Assembly (NCBI GenBank): GCA_000310025.1
Contig: FN649743.1
Location: forward strand, 3,145,428 to 3,199,930
Reading direction: 5' to 3'
Length of the DNA: 54,503 nucleotides
From: Ectocarpus siliculosus
Lineage: Eukaryota > Sar > Phaeophyceae > Ectocarpales > Ectocarpaceae
The notes under the pieces were generated by a model, which did no database searches, was not told the DNA's origin, and worked only from the letters and a program-made list of their open reading frames with translations. A program made the position numbers and the translations under genes. This document shows positions 1-12,638 of this stretch, one piece after another (within the stretch, counting starts at the first letter, position 1; every line of letters starts with the position of its first letter).

Positions 1-100
1 TAGGGGGGGGAGAGGCGTACTCTCATGTTTTGCATCCTCTAGCTGTTAGACCATTGACTACGCGTCCTCGAGAGGACGGAGCATTGTTTCCACAGCGGGG
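1..100 (+). repeat. Short dispersed repeat (family D), copy 1
   Basis: G-rich start followed by GTACTC, TGTTTTGCAT, GTTAGACCATTGA and a CGTCCTCGAGAGGACG palindrome. The same order of words recurs at 8575-8652 and 53470-53562. It is probably the end of a larger repeat that begins before the window. The middle part (GTACTC ... GTTAGACCATTGAC ... CGCATCC) also resembles the left end of the ~0.5 kb repeat family A, so the two families look related. No coding content. Confidence 0.6.
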
Positions 101-1862
101 GGCGGGCGGAGTGCTTGCAGCGATGTGGGGCTTTATAATCAAAAGTACTTTGGAGAGCCTCGCTACGCAGGAGCAACCTGTGGTATGACATACGCCCCCC
201 CCGCTTGAACGGCGAGTCGCTTGGCAGGGCTGTACGGACGGCAGGCAGCAAAGCAGCAAGCACTCTTGAGCAAGGCGCACCCGCGTTGCTGTCTGCCCTC
301 TACTAGCAGAGGCCAAGAAACGCGGGCGCCGACCAAGAAGCGCGCGCCCACACCGCGAGCACCAAAAAAAGTCGCGGCGACTCCGACGAACGACACTTCG
401 TGAAGACATGGCACGACCAGCGGTGATCCCCCCTCAAAACCGGCATGCAGCGAGTCCAACAAAACCTTGTCGTCCCTTTACGTGGCACGTGGCGGTCTGT
501 CTCCGGTGGTTGAGCAGTGATCAGTACATCAAAAACAAAAAAACGTCCCCGTCTTTCCATCTTTTCTTCGACTACGAGGTCGCCTGAAGTTCAGCCGTCT
601 CGGTGAGCGCTCTCCGCGAGACGGTACGCTGACGCAAGACCCCCACCCCCCCCGCGCCCAACGGGCGGAAGAAAGGGAGAAAAGCGGGGGGCATCGAAAT
701 GCCTTTTCCTGGCCGCCGCCCCAGAAAAAGTCTGAACAAATATTGCTACAGCAGTTGGTGTGCCTACAACTTGGTAGGGTCGAGGTTTCGATTCTCGGTA
801 AGGTGTGGATGTACCAACACACTAACTGGTATGGGAGAGGGTAGTTCGTGAGAAAAACTCAAGGAAGGGAGGGGGGGGGTGAACCCTTCTTGCGTCATTT
901 AACCTAAATAGGTGGGCAGTGTGAGAGGTAAAGCGCCGCAACTGAACATGCATATTTTGGGAGAACAGACGAAACACTCTTTTTTTCTCATCTACTGCTT
1001 GACTTGCTTTTAGAGTAACCCCCCCGTCTCCAGCACGCCCTCTGGAGGTACAAGTACGTACATCTACAACACATATGCATACGGCGGTGTGAGAGAAACA
1101 TCCTTCATGCACCCTTGATACACAACATATTCCTGCATACTGCTGTGGGGATGCATGATCATGAGTGCCAAGAAACAAAGCGGGATCCATGACTATGGCC
1201 CAGTCGCTCGAGCCAAGCACGGCGACGAAGAGCCTACGGGAGAGGGACCCCGTTGTTCCGTTCCCTGCTTCCCAAGATTAGGCCTTGCCGAACAAGGGTC
1301 CAAGCTTTCTAGCTTTCTCGCACGTGAAAACAACGTTACAAAGCACGAGGGGGTAATACTTCTACTCGATGCCTGCATGCATACAGCATTGATGCGCTCC
1401 CTTCTATGTACGATACCAGTATTCCAAAGCATCCTAAACTTGTCGTCGTTTGTGATGGTTGGCGCTCGTGGCTTACTCTCTCTCGCGCTCGTTGCACGCA
1501 ACCGAAAAAAAAGAAGTCAAGTACCTGTACTGCTGTGTACGCTTTCGTGCCCTCTCACGCGCCCCCAGCCCCCTGCAGACAGGCTGCTGCGCACCAGACA
1601 CGTTCTACCAGTTGAAAGAGTGTCGTGAAATCGAACAACAAAAGTCATGCCTTTGGCACACTCTCTTTCCCATCCTCGTGCCCAAACAGAAGGCCAACAA
1701 TAACAGCAGTAATAACCTGCGATTTCTGCTGCTGCCGCAGTTCCGACTTGACACGCTTTTATCCATCACCACGAACGCCCAAGCCACCCGTGAGCACTGA
1801 GTCGCAAGTGACGACCAAGAACTACAGGTACCGTTGTTCGGATTCGTGCCGCGCACTTGCGG
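101..1862. other. No gene recognised
   Basis: Several overlapping short ORFs on both strands, none with a recognisable domain or a convincing splice structure. Poly-G, poly-C and poly-A tracts are common (for example around 870-880 and 640-660). I see no promoter, RNA gene or transposon signature. Confidence 0.4.
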
Positions 1863-1867
1863 TTGAA

Positions 1868-1948
1868 GGTAGTACGCATACATGTACAGGTAGTACGCAT
1901 ACATGTACAGGTAGCGCATACATGTACAGGTAGCGCATACATGTACAC
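1868..1948. repeat. Minisatellite with ACATGT palindrome
   Basis: Four tandem units of about 19-23 bp built on GCATACATGTACAGGTAG. The first two units carry an extra TAGTAC block (about 23 bp), the last two lack it (about 19 bp). Each unit contains the self-complementary word TACATGTA. The short ORFs running through it on both strands are by-products of the repeat. Confidence 0.8.
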
Positions 1949-2573
1949 ACCCCACTGATGCACTACTACCTAAACACCTACTCCTGAAGCCCATCCTACA
2001 AGTGCATAGCGTTCCCCAGATTACGCGCATGGTTGGACAGCAGAAAAATTGCTAGAGAGAAAAATGTGGCCAACGGTCGAGATTGCCGCCCCAGACTACA
2101 GCAGCCCAACCCCCTGTCTGACACCCCCCGTTCCCTGATGCATGCTACTATTAATACTCCCTTAGGGACTCTCAGGAGGAAACGCGGAAATCGATGCGTT
2201 GAAAATCAGCTCTCTTAGGTACAACACGGAAGTTGTTTCGCACTTCAACACACATCGCGCGCACGTTTTTCTTTTCATTTCTCGCGCGGTGCGCCGCTTA
2301 CTTTCCTCCCTGGACTCATGTTCAATCCATGGACGGACAAAAAGGGCCGCTCCCACAGGTGCGGCAAAGAGCAAAAAGAGCGGGAGACCGATCGGAGCCT
2401 GAGATGCCGTCGTCCGTGAACCTATCCACAGGTGGCTACACTACACCGTCTCAAGAACACTTTCGCTACGCCTTCTGTATGTACGTTTTTTGCCACAAGA
2501 GAGGTCGCCTGCTGTTGAAGAGACCCAGGGTGTGCGAAACGCGATGACGACGCGGGACCCTAGAAAATCTCAA

Positions 2574-2593
2574 TCTCTCTCTCTCTCTCTCTC
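2574..2593. repeat. CT microsatellite
   Basis: Ten tandem CT units in non-coding sequence. Confidence 0.85.
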
Positions 2594-3491
2594 ACATACA
2601 CACCATCAATCGGATCTAATCTCCAAGTGTACGCACGCAGGTGGCGGTACTAAATATTAACACCAGGGCGCAGGCAAGTAATTCAGGCAGAGAGGCAATT
2701 TGAGTTGTTTTCACATGCCACCAATGTGCAGCCAGCTACTACACGCCGACAGCCCCCGCTTTTGCGCAAACAAAACTACTTGCACACTACGACAGCAGAC
2801 AGAAGCGTATTGCTGTTGTGTCGGCGGGAAACGAGCCTGAGAGGCTACTTGCGTCTTTCTACCTCTTCGGGCTTTCCTCTGCCTCTTCGTACCCTCGATC
2901 TTTCAAAGAATACGTGCGTCGATAGCGTGCACGCGCCGCAGCAGGCAGCAGCAACCGCAAAAAAAAGCGGAGAGGAAGAAAAGCTGTGGGCATTCTTGGA
3001 ACGTGCAATGCAAACACTGCGGGCCATGTGTGCTGTCGCCTCATACCGCCGTGCGGGACGTTGCTCTTTCCGCACCGGGGCGGGTACGGATGGACGTGAA
3101 CGATGCCAGTTGGATTGAATGTGTGGTTGATTGCGTAGACAGCGGTGTAAAGTAGGCTTGGATGCTCTTGCGACATATGGGAAAACATTAGTGTACCGAA
3201 AATATAAATTCGGGCCAAAAACAATCCTGCACGACACGCGGATGGTGCTTGTTGACTTGGCGTCTTCTGGCGAAAAGGCCATCACACACAGGAAGCACAC
3301 AAGGGGCGCCAACATTGGGGTTTCCCAGCGACCAGCACACCTGACTACTTTCGCCACCGCGCGTCTTCGCTGCAGGCTGCTGTATCCCCGCCTCAGGGGC
3401 CCCTGAATGCTCTGCCAAAGATCGGTCCATGTTTCCCGTAGTGCAGAGCCTGCTCCCTCCGCTGCTGATGTCCTCGAGGAGGCAGGCGCTC

Positions 3492-3513
3492 CTGCTGCTG
3501 CTGCTGCTGCTGC
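3492..3513. repeat. CTG microsatellite
   Basis: About seven CTG units. They give poly-Ala or poly-Gln in the overlapping ORFs, which should not be taken as evidence of coding. Confidence 0.85.
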
Positions 3514-6425
3514 ACCTGAGAGGACAGTAGGCATGCGAGCTTGCTCAGCAGGGGTGGCTCTTCCGTGCACGGCACGGGGGTCGACCCCGCCTCCCGAGCG
3601 AGCGGGAGAAAGGCCTTGCCATCGCCCGCCACTGCTGCTCATGACGCTGCGATGACAGATGTCGACATACTGCTATCAACCACAGCCCTCTTTGTGTACA
3701 GGCTCCTTTTGCCTCCTCGCCTCTTTCAAGAATATCAACGAGGCCAAGTTACATGCAACCGCAAAGGGGGGCGAACCTGTTGAGTGGACCAACCGCCCCG
3801 AGGAGGGCGTACAAGTTGGATCACCCGCCACACCAGACTCCCAACCCCGCGTACCCGACGTCCCAAACCTACCTCTTGTGTGCAGCGCCTCGTCGTCCGC
3901 CGTAGTATGGCTGTTGTTTTGGGCCGCGAATGCCGCTTTTTTTCTGTTGGCAAACGACCTCTTGCTATTCTGTCGACAGAGACAGAAATTTCGCCGTAGA
4001 TAGATATAGAGAGGGAGCGACAGGGAGCGGGCGAAGAAGTGCACGATCCTGCAGCAGCAGCCGTGCGTTACTCCATCCACGCGCACGGGCCCTGTACTGC
4101 GAGAGTATAGCGGTGTACGGGTGTTGATGTATTGGCAAGGTCCCCAGACTGCATCATTTTTTTTTTTTTGCGAAGGATTGTCCTAGAGGGGGTGGTATTT
4201 ACCGTCAGAGCAGAAGAGAAGGGAGTGGTATTTACCGTCAGACGCCCGATGCGGTGTGGTGCGGTTGGACAAATATCGGTATGCATGTACGTCGGTACGT
4301 CGGTGCGTACTAAAGGAGGGTATCATGCGAAACCCACAGCGCGGCCTTTCATTTTTTTCCTCTTCTTTGGTTGGTTGTTTTGCCTGGGTAGCACCTTTGT
4401 CGGTTCTCCAGCGCGGGCTTGCGTGTTCAGGTGTCATCCTTCCCCTCATGTCTAATTTTACATTTGACCCTCACGACGTCCTGCATGAATCCTATCGTTT
4501 TCACGGGTAACCGCGAAAAAGTGTGCCGGCAAGACCCAGCTTTCCCCCCGGTGCGGAAGATCCAGCTTTTCCCCCTGCATGTCGGCGTCGAAAACACAAC
4601 GAGATGTGGGGCGAGAGCCCAACGCACACGCAACCGACCGCTTCCTTAAACACCTTCACAACCCGGGCGGTACATCTCACGTAAACGAACAGGAGAAGGG
4701 CAAAGGGGGTCAACGGTCTACTCCGACGAAATGTGAGTTTACGCACGACTGCTGGAGGGGCCGGGATTGTTTGTCAGATGGGATGATACACATGATGTGA
4801 GAGTTGGGTGTAGTCCCAACTGGCAGTTTGCAATTAGGAGATTGCGCTCACGGCGGCCCCCCTGGACTCGATCTCGTTCGCCGAAACGGCTCGTCCGTGC
4901 ATCAGCACACACGTTTCACCCGCGGGGTGACTTCTCCAGCTTGTTTTTGTCTGTTCTGCACCTCATCTCCGGAGTTCTTCCCCGGGTGCGCTTTTTTCGA
5001 TATTCGGAATGGTATCGCGGCGCGCGTGCGGCAGGCAGCCTTCCATCCTCGCCAACACACACACGCGTGTTCTCATGTGACTTTGCTCTCTTTCTCTCAT
5101 GGAACATTGGTTGCTTTCACCAACATTACGGCCAACCCCTTCCCCGGAACACTCGCCGGCAGGGTGACAAGACGCCGCGGCGTGGCTGCGCTCTGCCTCG
5201 CTTCATGGACCGCTACTGCTGTGGTATACGGACACAGCGGTGACCCAAAGCAGGTGGGCGGGGCGGTCAGCAGGGAAGATACAGAGACTAGAGGGGCTCC
5301 CTTACCAGAGGGTTGCGGGCTATTTTGCATCCAGTACTGTAGATACCAGTTAGCAAGCTGCTGTGCTAGAGTAGCAATGGTCAGGGGGTATTGGGTCCGG
5401 CCCAGCACTCCGGCGCTCATCCCCGCACTATCCAGACCGATTGCTGGAGGCGGCAGATGAGAAGGAATCCTGTTCTGCGCACCACGCATGACCTACGTCA
5501 TTGAGCGCCCGCCAGACCTATCCTACATACCGAATCAGCTTCCGCAAAGGACTGCTGTATGTTATTGCCGCCGCGAAATTGGCCTCAGCTGTGACATGCA
5601 AGCGAGTAGTGAGGTGAGAGCAGAGGTACAGGTAGTTGGTGGGTTGAAAATTCTGTGGTCATCCCGGAAGGCAGAAAAAGCGCGGGGCGCGGCAGGTGTG
5701 CGTGGGCGAAGAAAGCCTGAGGTTCTCGTATCAGAAGCAATTGATTCATATACTCATGTTGGATCCTTCACACAGGATTACGCAACATGAGTTTGCAGCA
5801 GCTTGCGCATACTCGTTGACAGCAGTAGTGCAACCGTTAGGTTCGAAAGCTCAGCTTCTGGAAAAGGGAAGCCCGGGTGCGCCAATCAAGCCAGCTGGTA
5901 ACTGTCAGCTGTCACCAGAGAGCAAAAAAAAACAAAAAAACAACCGTGATCCCTCAATAGTACACGCCGGCTGAATATGGTACAGCAGTAGTGCCGCTGC
6001 CCTCCTTGTGCAGGTGAAATTGCTCGGCGCACAACAGCAGACCGAACCTACAGTGTACATACGTAGTGCCCGACCCTGCTGCGGCTTCTTCAATAGTGTT
6101 GGTTTGGGCACTGGTTGGTCTGTCGCCAGGTTACCACCAACCTCAATAGTGCCGATTCAGGAGCCGACTCACGACCGTACGCGAACTATTATACCGTCAC
6201 AGCCGGCATCCCATGGGTGACAGGTCTTTCACGGGTGACCGATATTTCATCAGAGATTTGACGGTTCCGGGGCATTTATCTCGCCTCGCCCCTCCCTGTC
6301 CTCGGGATGTCGGCCAGTTACACTTGGCGGGCTCTCGGAGAAGATCGCCGACCGCGGCTTTAAAACAAAAACAAAAACAAATACTAGCATCTTTGTTAAA
6401 GAGAACGATTCGGCATCTTGTAGCG

Positions 6426-6430
6426 GTCGT

Positions 6431-6453
<23 letters not shown>
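6426..6453. repeat. GTC/GAC microsatellite
   Basis: About nine perfect GTC units followed by degenerate GATGTC and GTTGTT words to about 6500. This explains the poly-Val and poly-Arg/Thr tracts in ORFs crossing the site. Confidence 0.85.
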
Positions 6454-6461
<8 letters not shown>

Positions 6462-7723
6462 GATGTCGGCGTTGTTGGTGCTGGCTGGTGTTGTTGGCGC
6501 TGCCTTTGGCCGTCGCCTTCGTCGTTGATGTTGGCCTTACTGCTGGTTGGTGGTTCTGTGTGTGTTGTGTATGTTGTGTTCGTTCGTCCCCTGTACATGG
6601 AGACGGTTCTGGGCTCTTGGTCTCTTGGTCGTTGTGTGACGAACTTTTCACCCTTGTGTGACACATGCAAGATCCGGCCGGCGGGGGACCGTTGCCTTCT
6701 TTTGTCTGCAGGCTATCGCACAGTTTATGGGCCAGTCACACCCTTGGAACAACCAAGGCGATTTTCACATTGGCGTACTCCCGTTTGTCGACCTGGGCAG
6801 GGTCCATTTGTCCGTGTACCCTGTGTGCGGCCTTTGCCGCTTGCCAGACAGTCCCCGACCCAGGCGTCACACAGTCAGCAGTTTCTCTACGGGTCGGGTA
6901 GAGCGAGCAGATAAAATTCATATTCATACATGTACCAAGAGAACCTGCAATCCTGCATGGTTAGCGACGGCAGAAGAATCATATTCTAGCCTTTACACAT
7001 GGCAGCGGTGGGGTACATCATGACTCCCTTATGTCTACCATCATCGCTAAGAGGCATGTGCCGTCGTGGGGGGTTGGGGCCGCGTGTACGGGCCCGATGA
7101 TCAACCAAGTCTAGACACAGATATCATGAACGCGAAAACGGCCGATGTCTTGAAGTGCTTGTTGACAAGCTCGCGGTGAAACCCGGAGTGTCCAGGAGGC
7201 AGCAGTTCGTTCGTTCCAAAAATGTCGATTGCGTTTTTCAAGTAGTGACCACCGCCCTGAGATTCGTGAGCCTCAAGCCTTCACGGCCGCGCTCCAAGTG
7301 GACCGCGTGTCCAGCGTCGATCGGCGCAGTCCAGTGGGGGACAAACGCCGAGCACGCTCGCGTGGGATCGATGAGCACTTTTGGGCGTGCGATGTCTGTC
7401 TCCTTCGAAGCCTCCTTCTTCGTGGAAGATCAAGATATAGTATGCATGGGGCTGTTTGATGATGGATACCTGTGCATTTCCTCCTCTTTTTTTTTTTTTC
7501 TTGGTCGCGTTGTTGTTGCGGCTGCACGTGCTGCTGTACCCGTAGGCAGCGATCAAAAGATGTACCCTCCCTGGGCCGTCGCACGCGAGAGCCTAACCGC
7601 CCATAACCCTTGTCCCCCTCCTCTGTGCTTGCGGATGGATCGGCGGCACGTGCGCTACACTTGTCAGGGGGGTGACGGGCAGCAGTCGGCGAGGGGGGGG
7701 GAGAGTGCCGGCCGAAAGCGCAG

Positions 7724-10700
7724 ACTCGAGGCCGGTTACAGGCACCTTGGCTGCTTTCGACGGGACACGGCGGACAGCGAGATGACCATGACGCTGGATA
7801 TCGCCGCCTTGACTCTAAACGTAATTTTCGGGAATCTTGGGGGGAGGGAGGGGGAGGGGGTCAAAATCTTGGCATCGACGTTCTTGCCTTGACTCTGGGG
7901 CAGGCTTTCGTTCGGAATGAGAACCGAGCTATTCTTCAAGCGCACCCATTTCAATTGTTGGCGACGCTGGATGTCGCTGCCTTGACTCTGAACGTAATTT
8001 AGTTTTTTCGAGAATCTTGGAGGGTGGGTGGGATGGTCGGAACCTTTTCATTCTTGCCTCCACCTATGGGGTGGATGGATTCCGTTCGGAAAGAGAAGGG
8101 AGCTTATCTTCTTTGCGCACGGTTTCAATTGTTCGCGGCTGCTGCTGCTGTTGTTGTTTCCGAGCATGTGTCTCTACATATGTGGGCATGTGGGCGGGGG
8201 GTGGGGTTCAGTGTTTGGGGCAGCCTGCCCGGCGACGAGCCTCATGCTTGGGGCCGTCTCAGCCTATATGTCACATGCGTTGAAGTTTTCACACCTTTTA
8301 CAATTTTCGGCGCGTTTTGGCATCTGCGTCTGAGTTCTACCACGACCCCCCTCGCTATCGCGCCTACGTCAACCACTCTTTCACGTCATTCGCTCTCCAA
8401 TACTCCCCCCCCTGCCTGTGTCGGTCCCTGTGGTGTCACACGTAATCTCAGATGTGCTACGAGAGCTGCGTCCACGAGGGGTCGTCCTACTTCGCCACTC
8501 AGGACGGCAGCCGGTGCTGGTGCTCGCTGGAATCACATTTTGACTACAGCTCGTGAGTCAGTACTTCTCAGGGGAGGGGGGGGGGCGTACTCGTGTTTTG
8601 CATGCCTTAGCGGATACACCATTGACCACACGTCCTCGAGAGGAGGGAGCAGTTCGGGGGCGGGCGGGTGTAGTCATAGTCGTGCATGCCGTAGTCGTTA
8701 GACCATTGACCTCGCATCCCTACAAAGCCGGGAAGGAGCACGCCGGGATATCACCGGACCAGGCTCTCACATCACCGAACGCGAAGCGCCGTGAGGTATT
8801 TGGCGAGTCGCATGAAGGGTGCGCTGCATCCTGCTAAGGCTGTTGGGCATCTTGTGCTTACTTCCTTGCGTACGGATGCCAGCTGCGTATGACTTTATTT
8901 GTTTTCCGGTGCTTTCACTTCCAGAGACAGTTGTAAGCACTGTGTAACTACCTCGAGGGTGCTTGGCCATTTTAACACAGCGTGGTGCGATCATCCCCCT
9001 TGCGCGGAGTGAGGGTTCTCGACCCCGCACATGATCTACTCGACCACCATTCATGGTTGCCGCAAAAACAAAAACAGAGGCAATAACGAATGCAGTAAAC
9101 TGGTTGCCGAGCTCACGAAGTGAATTGGCATGTTTTACAACGTCGTTGCCAAGCGACGAAAACCCAACCCCGATGACAAACACCGAAGCGGGAGCAGCGG
9201 GGGGGAGAGGGGGGTATTCAATCTCTCCGGGTGTGCGGGAAGGGAACGGTTGGACGTCTTGGTTTGTTTGTCTGGGATCTACACTGCGGTTCTATGCTGT
9301 TGCAGGGACGTTTTCATGAGCGAGTGTACACGGCGCTCGCGCTCGCAGGGGGGGGCAGGGGGAGAGGTATTCATGTCCATTCATGCCCGTATTGGCGAAT
9401 ATCAAATAAGCTCCGTTCCCGTCAACAGCCGGGACGGGACGGGACAGGTGATCGGACTTTCGCTGACAAGGCGACCACAGCGGCAGCAGCAGCACAGTTT
9501 TGGCCGAGGCAGAGGAGGGGGGGGGTCGTCAAATGTGTTTCGGTGTACGAACATAGCTTCTCAGCTGGGGGGGGGTCTAGTGCGAGGGTGGAGGCGACAA
9601 GGAGGGTACGATGGGGGCGTGGGGCTGTGGATACACGTTGCACTTGTTGTTGGTCACGTCGACTTGCTTTGGTGCACATCTTTGGGTGATTCGTATGAGG
9701 GGGGGGGGGAGGCACCGCAGTATGCATTCCTCCTGCTGAATCACGTACCAAGAATTACTGCCTGTGGGTTTTACCGAGTGGTATCTCGCGCGTTGGCCAT
9801 CCTAGGAAGACAGCAGCGCCAGCATCAGCGGCGGCCACATTTGGACTTCGCTCTAAATCCTAGGACCGCGCTCTCGTCGTTTGTCCACCTCCCATGCTCA
9901 ACTAGTGTCCCCAACCCTGAAGCACACGAATCGGCCCTGAAGCACACGAATCGGATAGATGCTTGTAGCACGGACCGTTGTTCCGATCTCCTCGGCCGCC
10001 CGCCTGTCAAGGGGGGGGGCAGTGGATTACGTAGGATACTCTTTACGTGTGGTACCTTCTTGTGTCCCGCTGAGAGTGGGGTCATTTTTGAAGGAATAGC
10101 ACAACCTGACTTTTGGCTCGGTCCTTGTCAGTCAAAGACACGCCCTCACCCCCCCCCCCCCCTCTCTCTCTATTCGGCATGTGTATCGGATTGATCGCCG
10201 ACAGAATTCATAACAATACCCAATACATGCGTGCCATCCCGTCGCTAATGCGTGACCAAGAGCGTGCGCATGAAGGACGTTCGGTTTTCTTCACCTGCCC
10301 TCGTCGAAAAATGAAATACTCTTAATACCTTTTGCCAACACTTAGGGGCGGAGTCGGCGTTTGCGACACCTGGTGCGGGGGCGACGGCAGCACTACCTGT
10401 GGAGGATCGGACGGATTGTCGCGCGATTTTTACAAGATTGAAACCGGCGAGGCCACCTTGGGTGTAAGCGCCGCGGGTGACGGCGTCAGCAACAGCGGCG
10501 ATCCGTTGGACAGGCTGCTCGAGCTCCACAACGCGGCGAGGTGATATTTTCTTTTTGAGTCTGGACGCGTCCGTCGGTGGTTGTGGGGAGTGTTTTTCGT
10601 ACACACGTCGAGAGAGTCAGTCTACACCCCCCGCCGCTGGCCCTAGCTCTCTCGCAGGCTTTCGTCTGTTTTGATGATGTACTCGGCGGCGTTTTGGTTG

Positions 10701-12606
10701 TGTTTGATGCGGTGCTGTTTTCTTTTCCTTTCGGACGTACCACGCACATCCGAGCTAAAACCCGCCCCGTTTGCACGAGCTGCTGAAGGTGTCGTACAGA
10801 GCGGGGCATTCTGGCGTGTACATGTGTGGCCACCGTTTTTTTTTTGTTGGTGTTGTTGTTGGCGTTGTGTTAGCTACTGTTGATGCTCTCGGTGCTGCTG
10901 CCATCCGTTCGGGCCGCATGCCTGAGCTCGGGAAACTCTTGCCCGTTGTCGGCGTGGGGATACGGCGTCAACGATAAGTATCGGGTGCCGGGACCCCCGG
11001 AACGATACCGGACACGAAATACGTTGTAGCTTTATGTTTTTGTTGTTGAGATGCGCGTCACGGTTCCGCATGATCATCAACAGCGGTGCAAGTATGTAGC
11101 GCCGTTCGTTCGAATCTGCAGACGGATGGGAGACTCTTGACGATAGATAGCGGAATCTTTCAACATTTGGCGGGAGGGGACGGGGTGGCAGAAGGAGGCT
11201 AGGTGCGGGGCTACTTCAACTCCCGTGCGCTACTGCTGTTGTGTATCACAATTTGTCCACAAGGCGTTGCTTCTCTCTCCATGTGCGACGCAGGTGCATG
11301 CACGCCACGGGACCCCTGGAATTCGCCGAGCCAGTTGCAGCGACGGCAAAGGTGAGCAAATGTCATCACACACATCGGCTACACCCCCGTACTACATGAG
11401 TTATTGAATGCCACTATATTTAGCCTTGTCAGAAAGGGCATTGGATGGGTTTAGAATGCGGCACGAAAGCCTATACAATGAGGAGCAAATAGGGTTTGGT
11501 ATAGGTACGCAAACTACGGTGGACTGCTGCAAGCAAGTGACCCGGCAAAGTGGTCGTTCAGGGCGTCGATCTTGGGCGCGAGGGCGGAGAGCTTGGGAGA
11601 GTCGGGCGCAAGTGTTGGGCTAAGGTTGCTGACGTTCACCACGTCCAGAGAAGGCTGAGTTAGCAGCAGGAGCAACGACAACAAGCGCAGCAAGAGAAGT
11701 TGGGGCTCAACAGTTTTGCCCACCCCCCCCGCGCCTGGCCTTCTCCCCTTCGTCCCCGGTGTTTGCCATCGGGGTTGGGTTTTCGTCGCTTGGCAACGAC
11801 GTTGTAAAACATGCCGCCCCCCCCGGTGTTTGTCATTGTCATCGGGGTTGGGTTTTCGTCGCTTGGCAACGACGTTGTAAAACAAGCCAATTCACTTCGT
11901 GAACTCGGCAACCAGGTTACCGGTTTTGTTTTTTACCTCTGTTTATTTTTTGCGGTAACCATAATGGTGGTCGAGTAGATCATGTTGTGCGGGGTCGAGA
12001 ACCCTCACTCCGCGCAAGGGGGATGATCGCACCACGTTTTGTTAAAATGGTCAAGCATCCTCGAGGCAGTTACACAATGGTTACAACTGTCTCTGGAGGT
12101 GAAAGCACCAGAAAATAAATTAAGTCATACGCAAGGAAGTAAGCACAAGATGCCCAACAGCCTTAGCAGGATGCAGCTCACCCTTCATGCGACTCGCCAA
12201 ATACCTCACGGCGCTTCGCGCTTGGTGATGTGAGAGCCTGGTCCGGTGAGAACCCGGCGTGCTCCGTCCCGGCTTTGTAGGGATGCGAGGTCAATGGTCT
12301 AACAACTACGGCATGCACGACTATGAGTACACCCCCCCCCGCGCGCCTGGCCGCTCCCTGTCTTGTCGGGCGCGCAGACCTACGCCGACCTCCTTGCGAG
12401 CGAGTCCATGTGCGGGTCGGCGGAAACCGCACACTCCACGGGCCTCGGGGAGAACGTATTCGTGTGCGCCGCCTCATCGTCTCTTTCGGGAGATGGGGCC
12501 CCTACCGCTGCGTGCTTCTCGCCCGAGAGTGCCATGGAGGCGTTCTGTGAGTCCTGATAACCTTGCTGCGGGCAGGGAGGGAGAGAGAGGGGGGGGGGGG
12601 GGGGGC

Positions 12607-12638
<32 letters not shown>

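Larger units (their letters stand above)
1949..7723. other. Long stretch without a supported gene
   Basis: It holds microsatellites (CT at 2574-2593, CTG at 3492-3513, GTC at 6426-6453) and long ORFs on both strands that show no domain. Upstream exons of the WSC-CAP gene, including the signal-peptide exon expected for a secreted protein, may lie here, but none could be picked out by sequence. Confidence 0.35.

Noticed and set aside
2845-3642. 265-codon minus-strand open frame
   Set aside because: Crosses a CTG microsatellite and GC-rich sequence, no domain, biased Arg/Ser composition; an open frame of this size is expected by chance here.
4804-5460. 218-codon plus-strand open frame
   Set aside because: No domain, overlapping frames equally open, no splice or signal features.
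6213-6914. 233-codon plus-strand open frame with a hydrophobic stretch
   Set aside because: The poly-Val 'membrane segment' is the GTC microsatellite; the rest is unremarkable.
9130-10194. 354-codon plus-strand open frame
   Set aside because: Runs from the end of repeat A through G-rich intron sequence of the WSC-CAP gene; composition is low-complexity and it conflicts with the phase-consistent exons.
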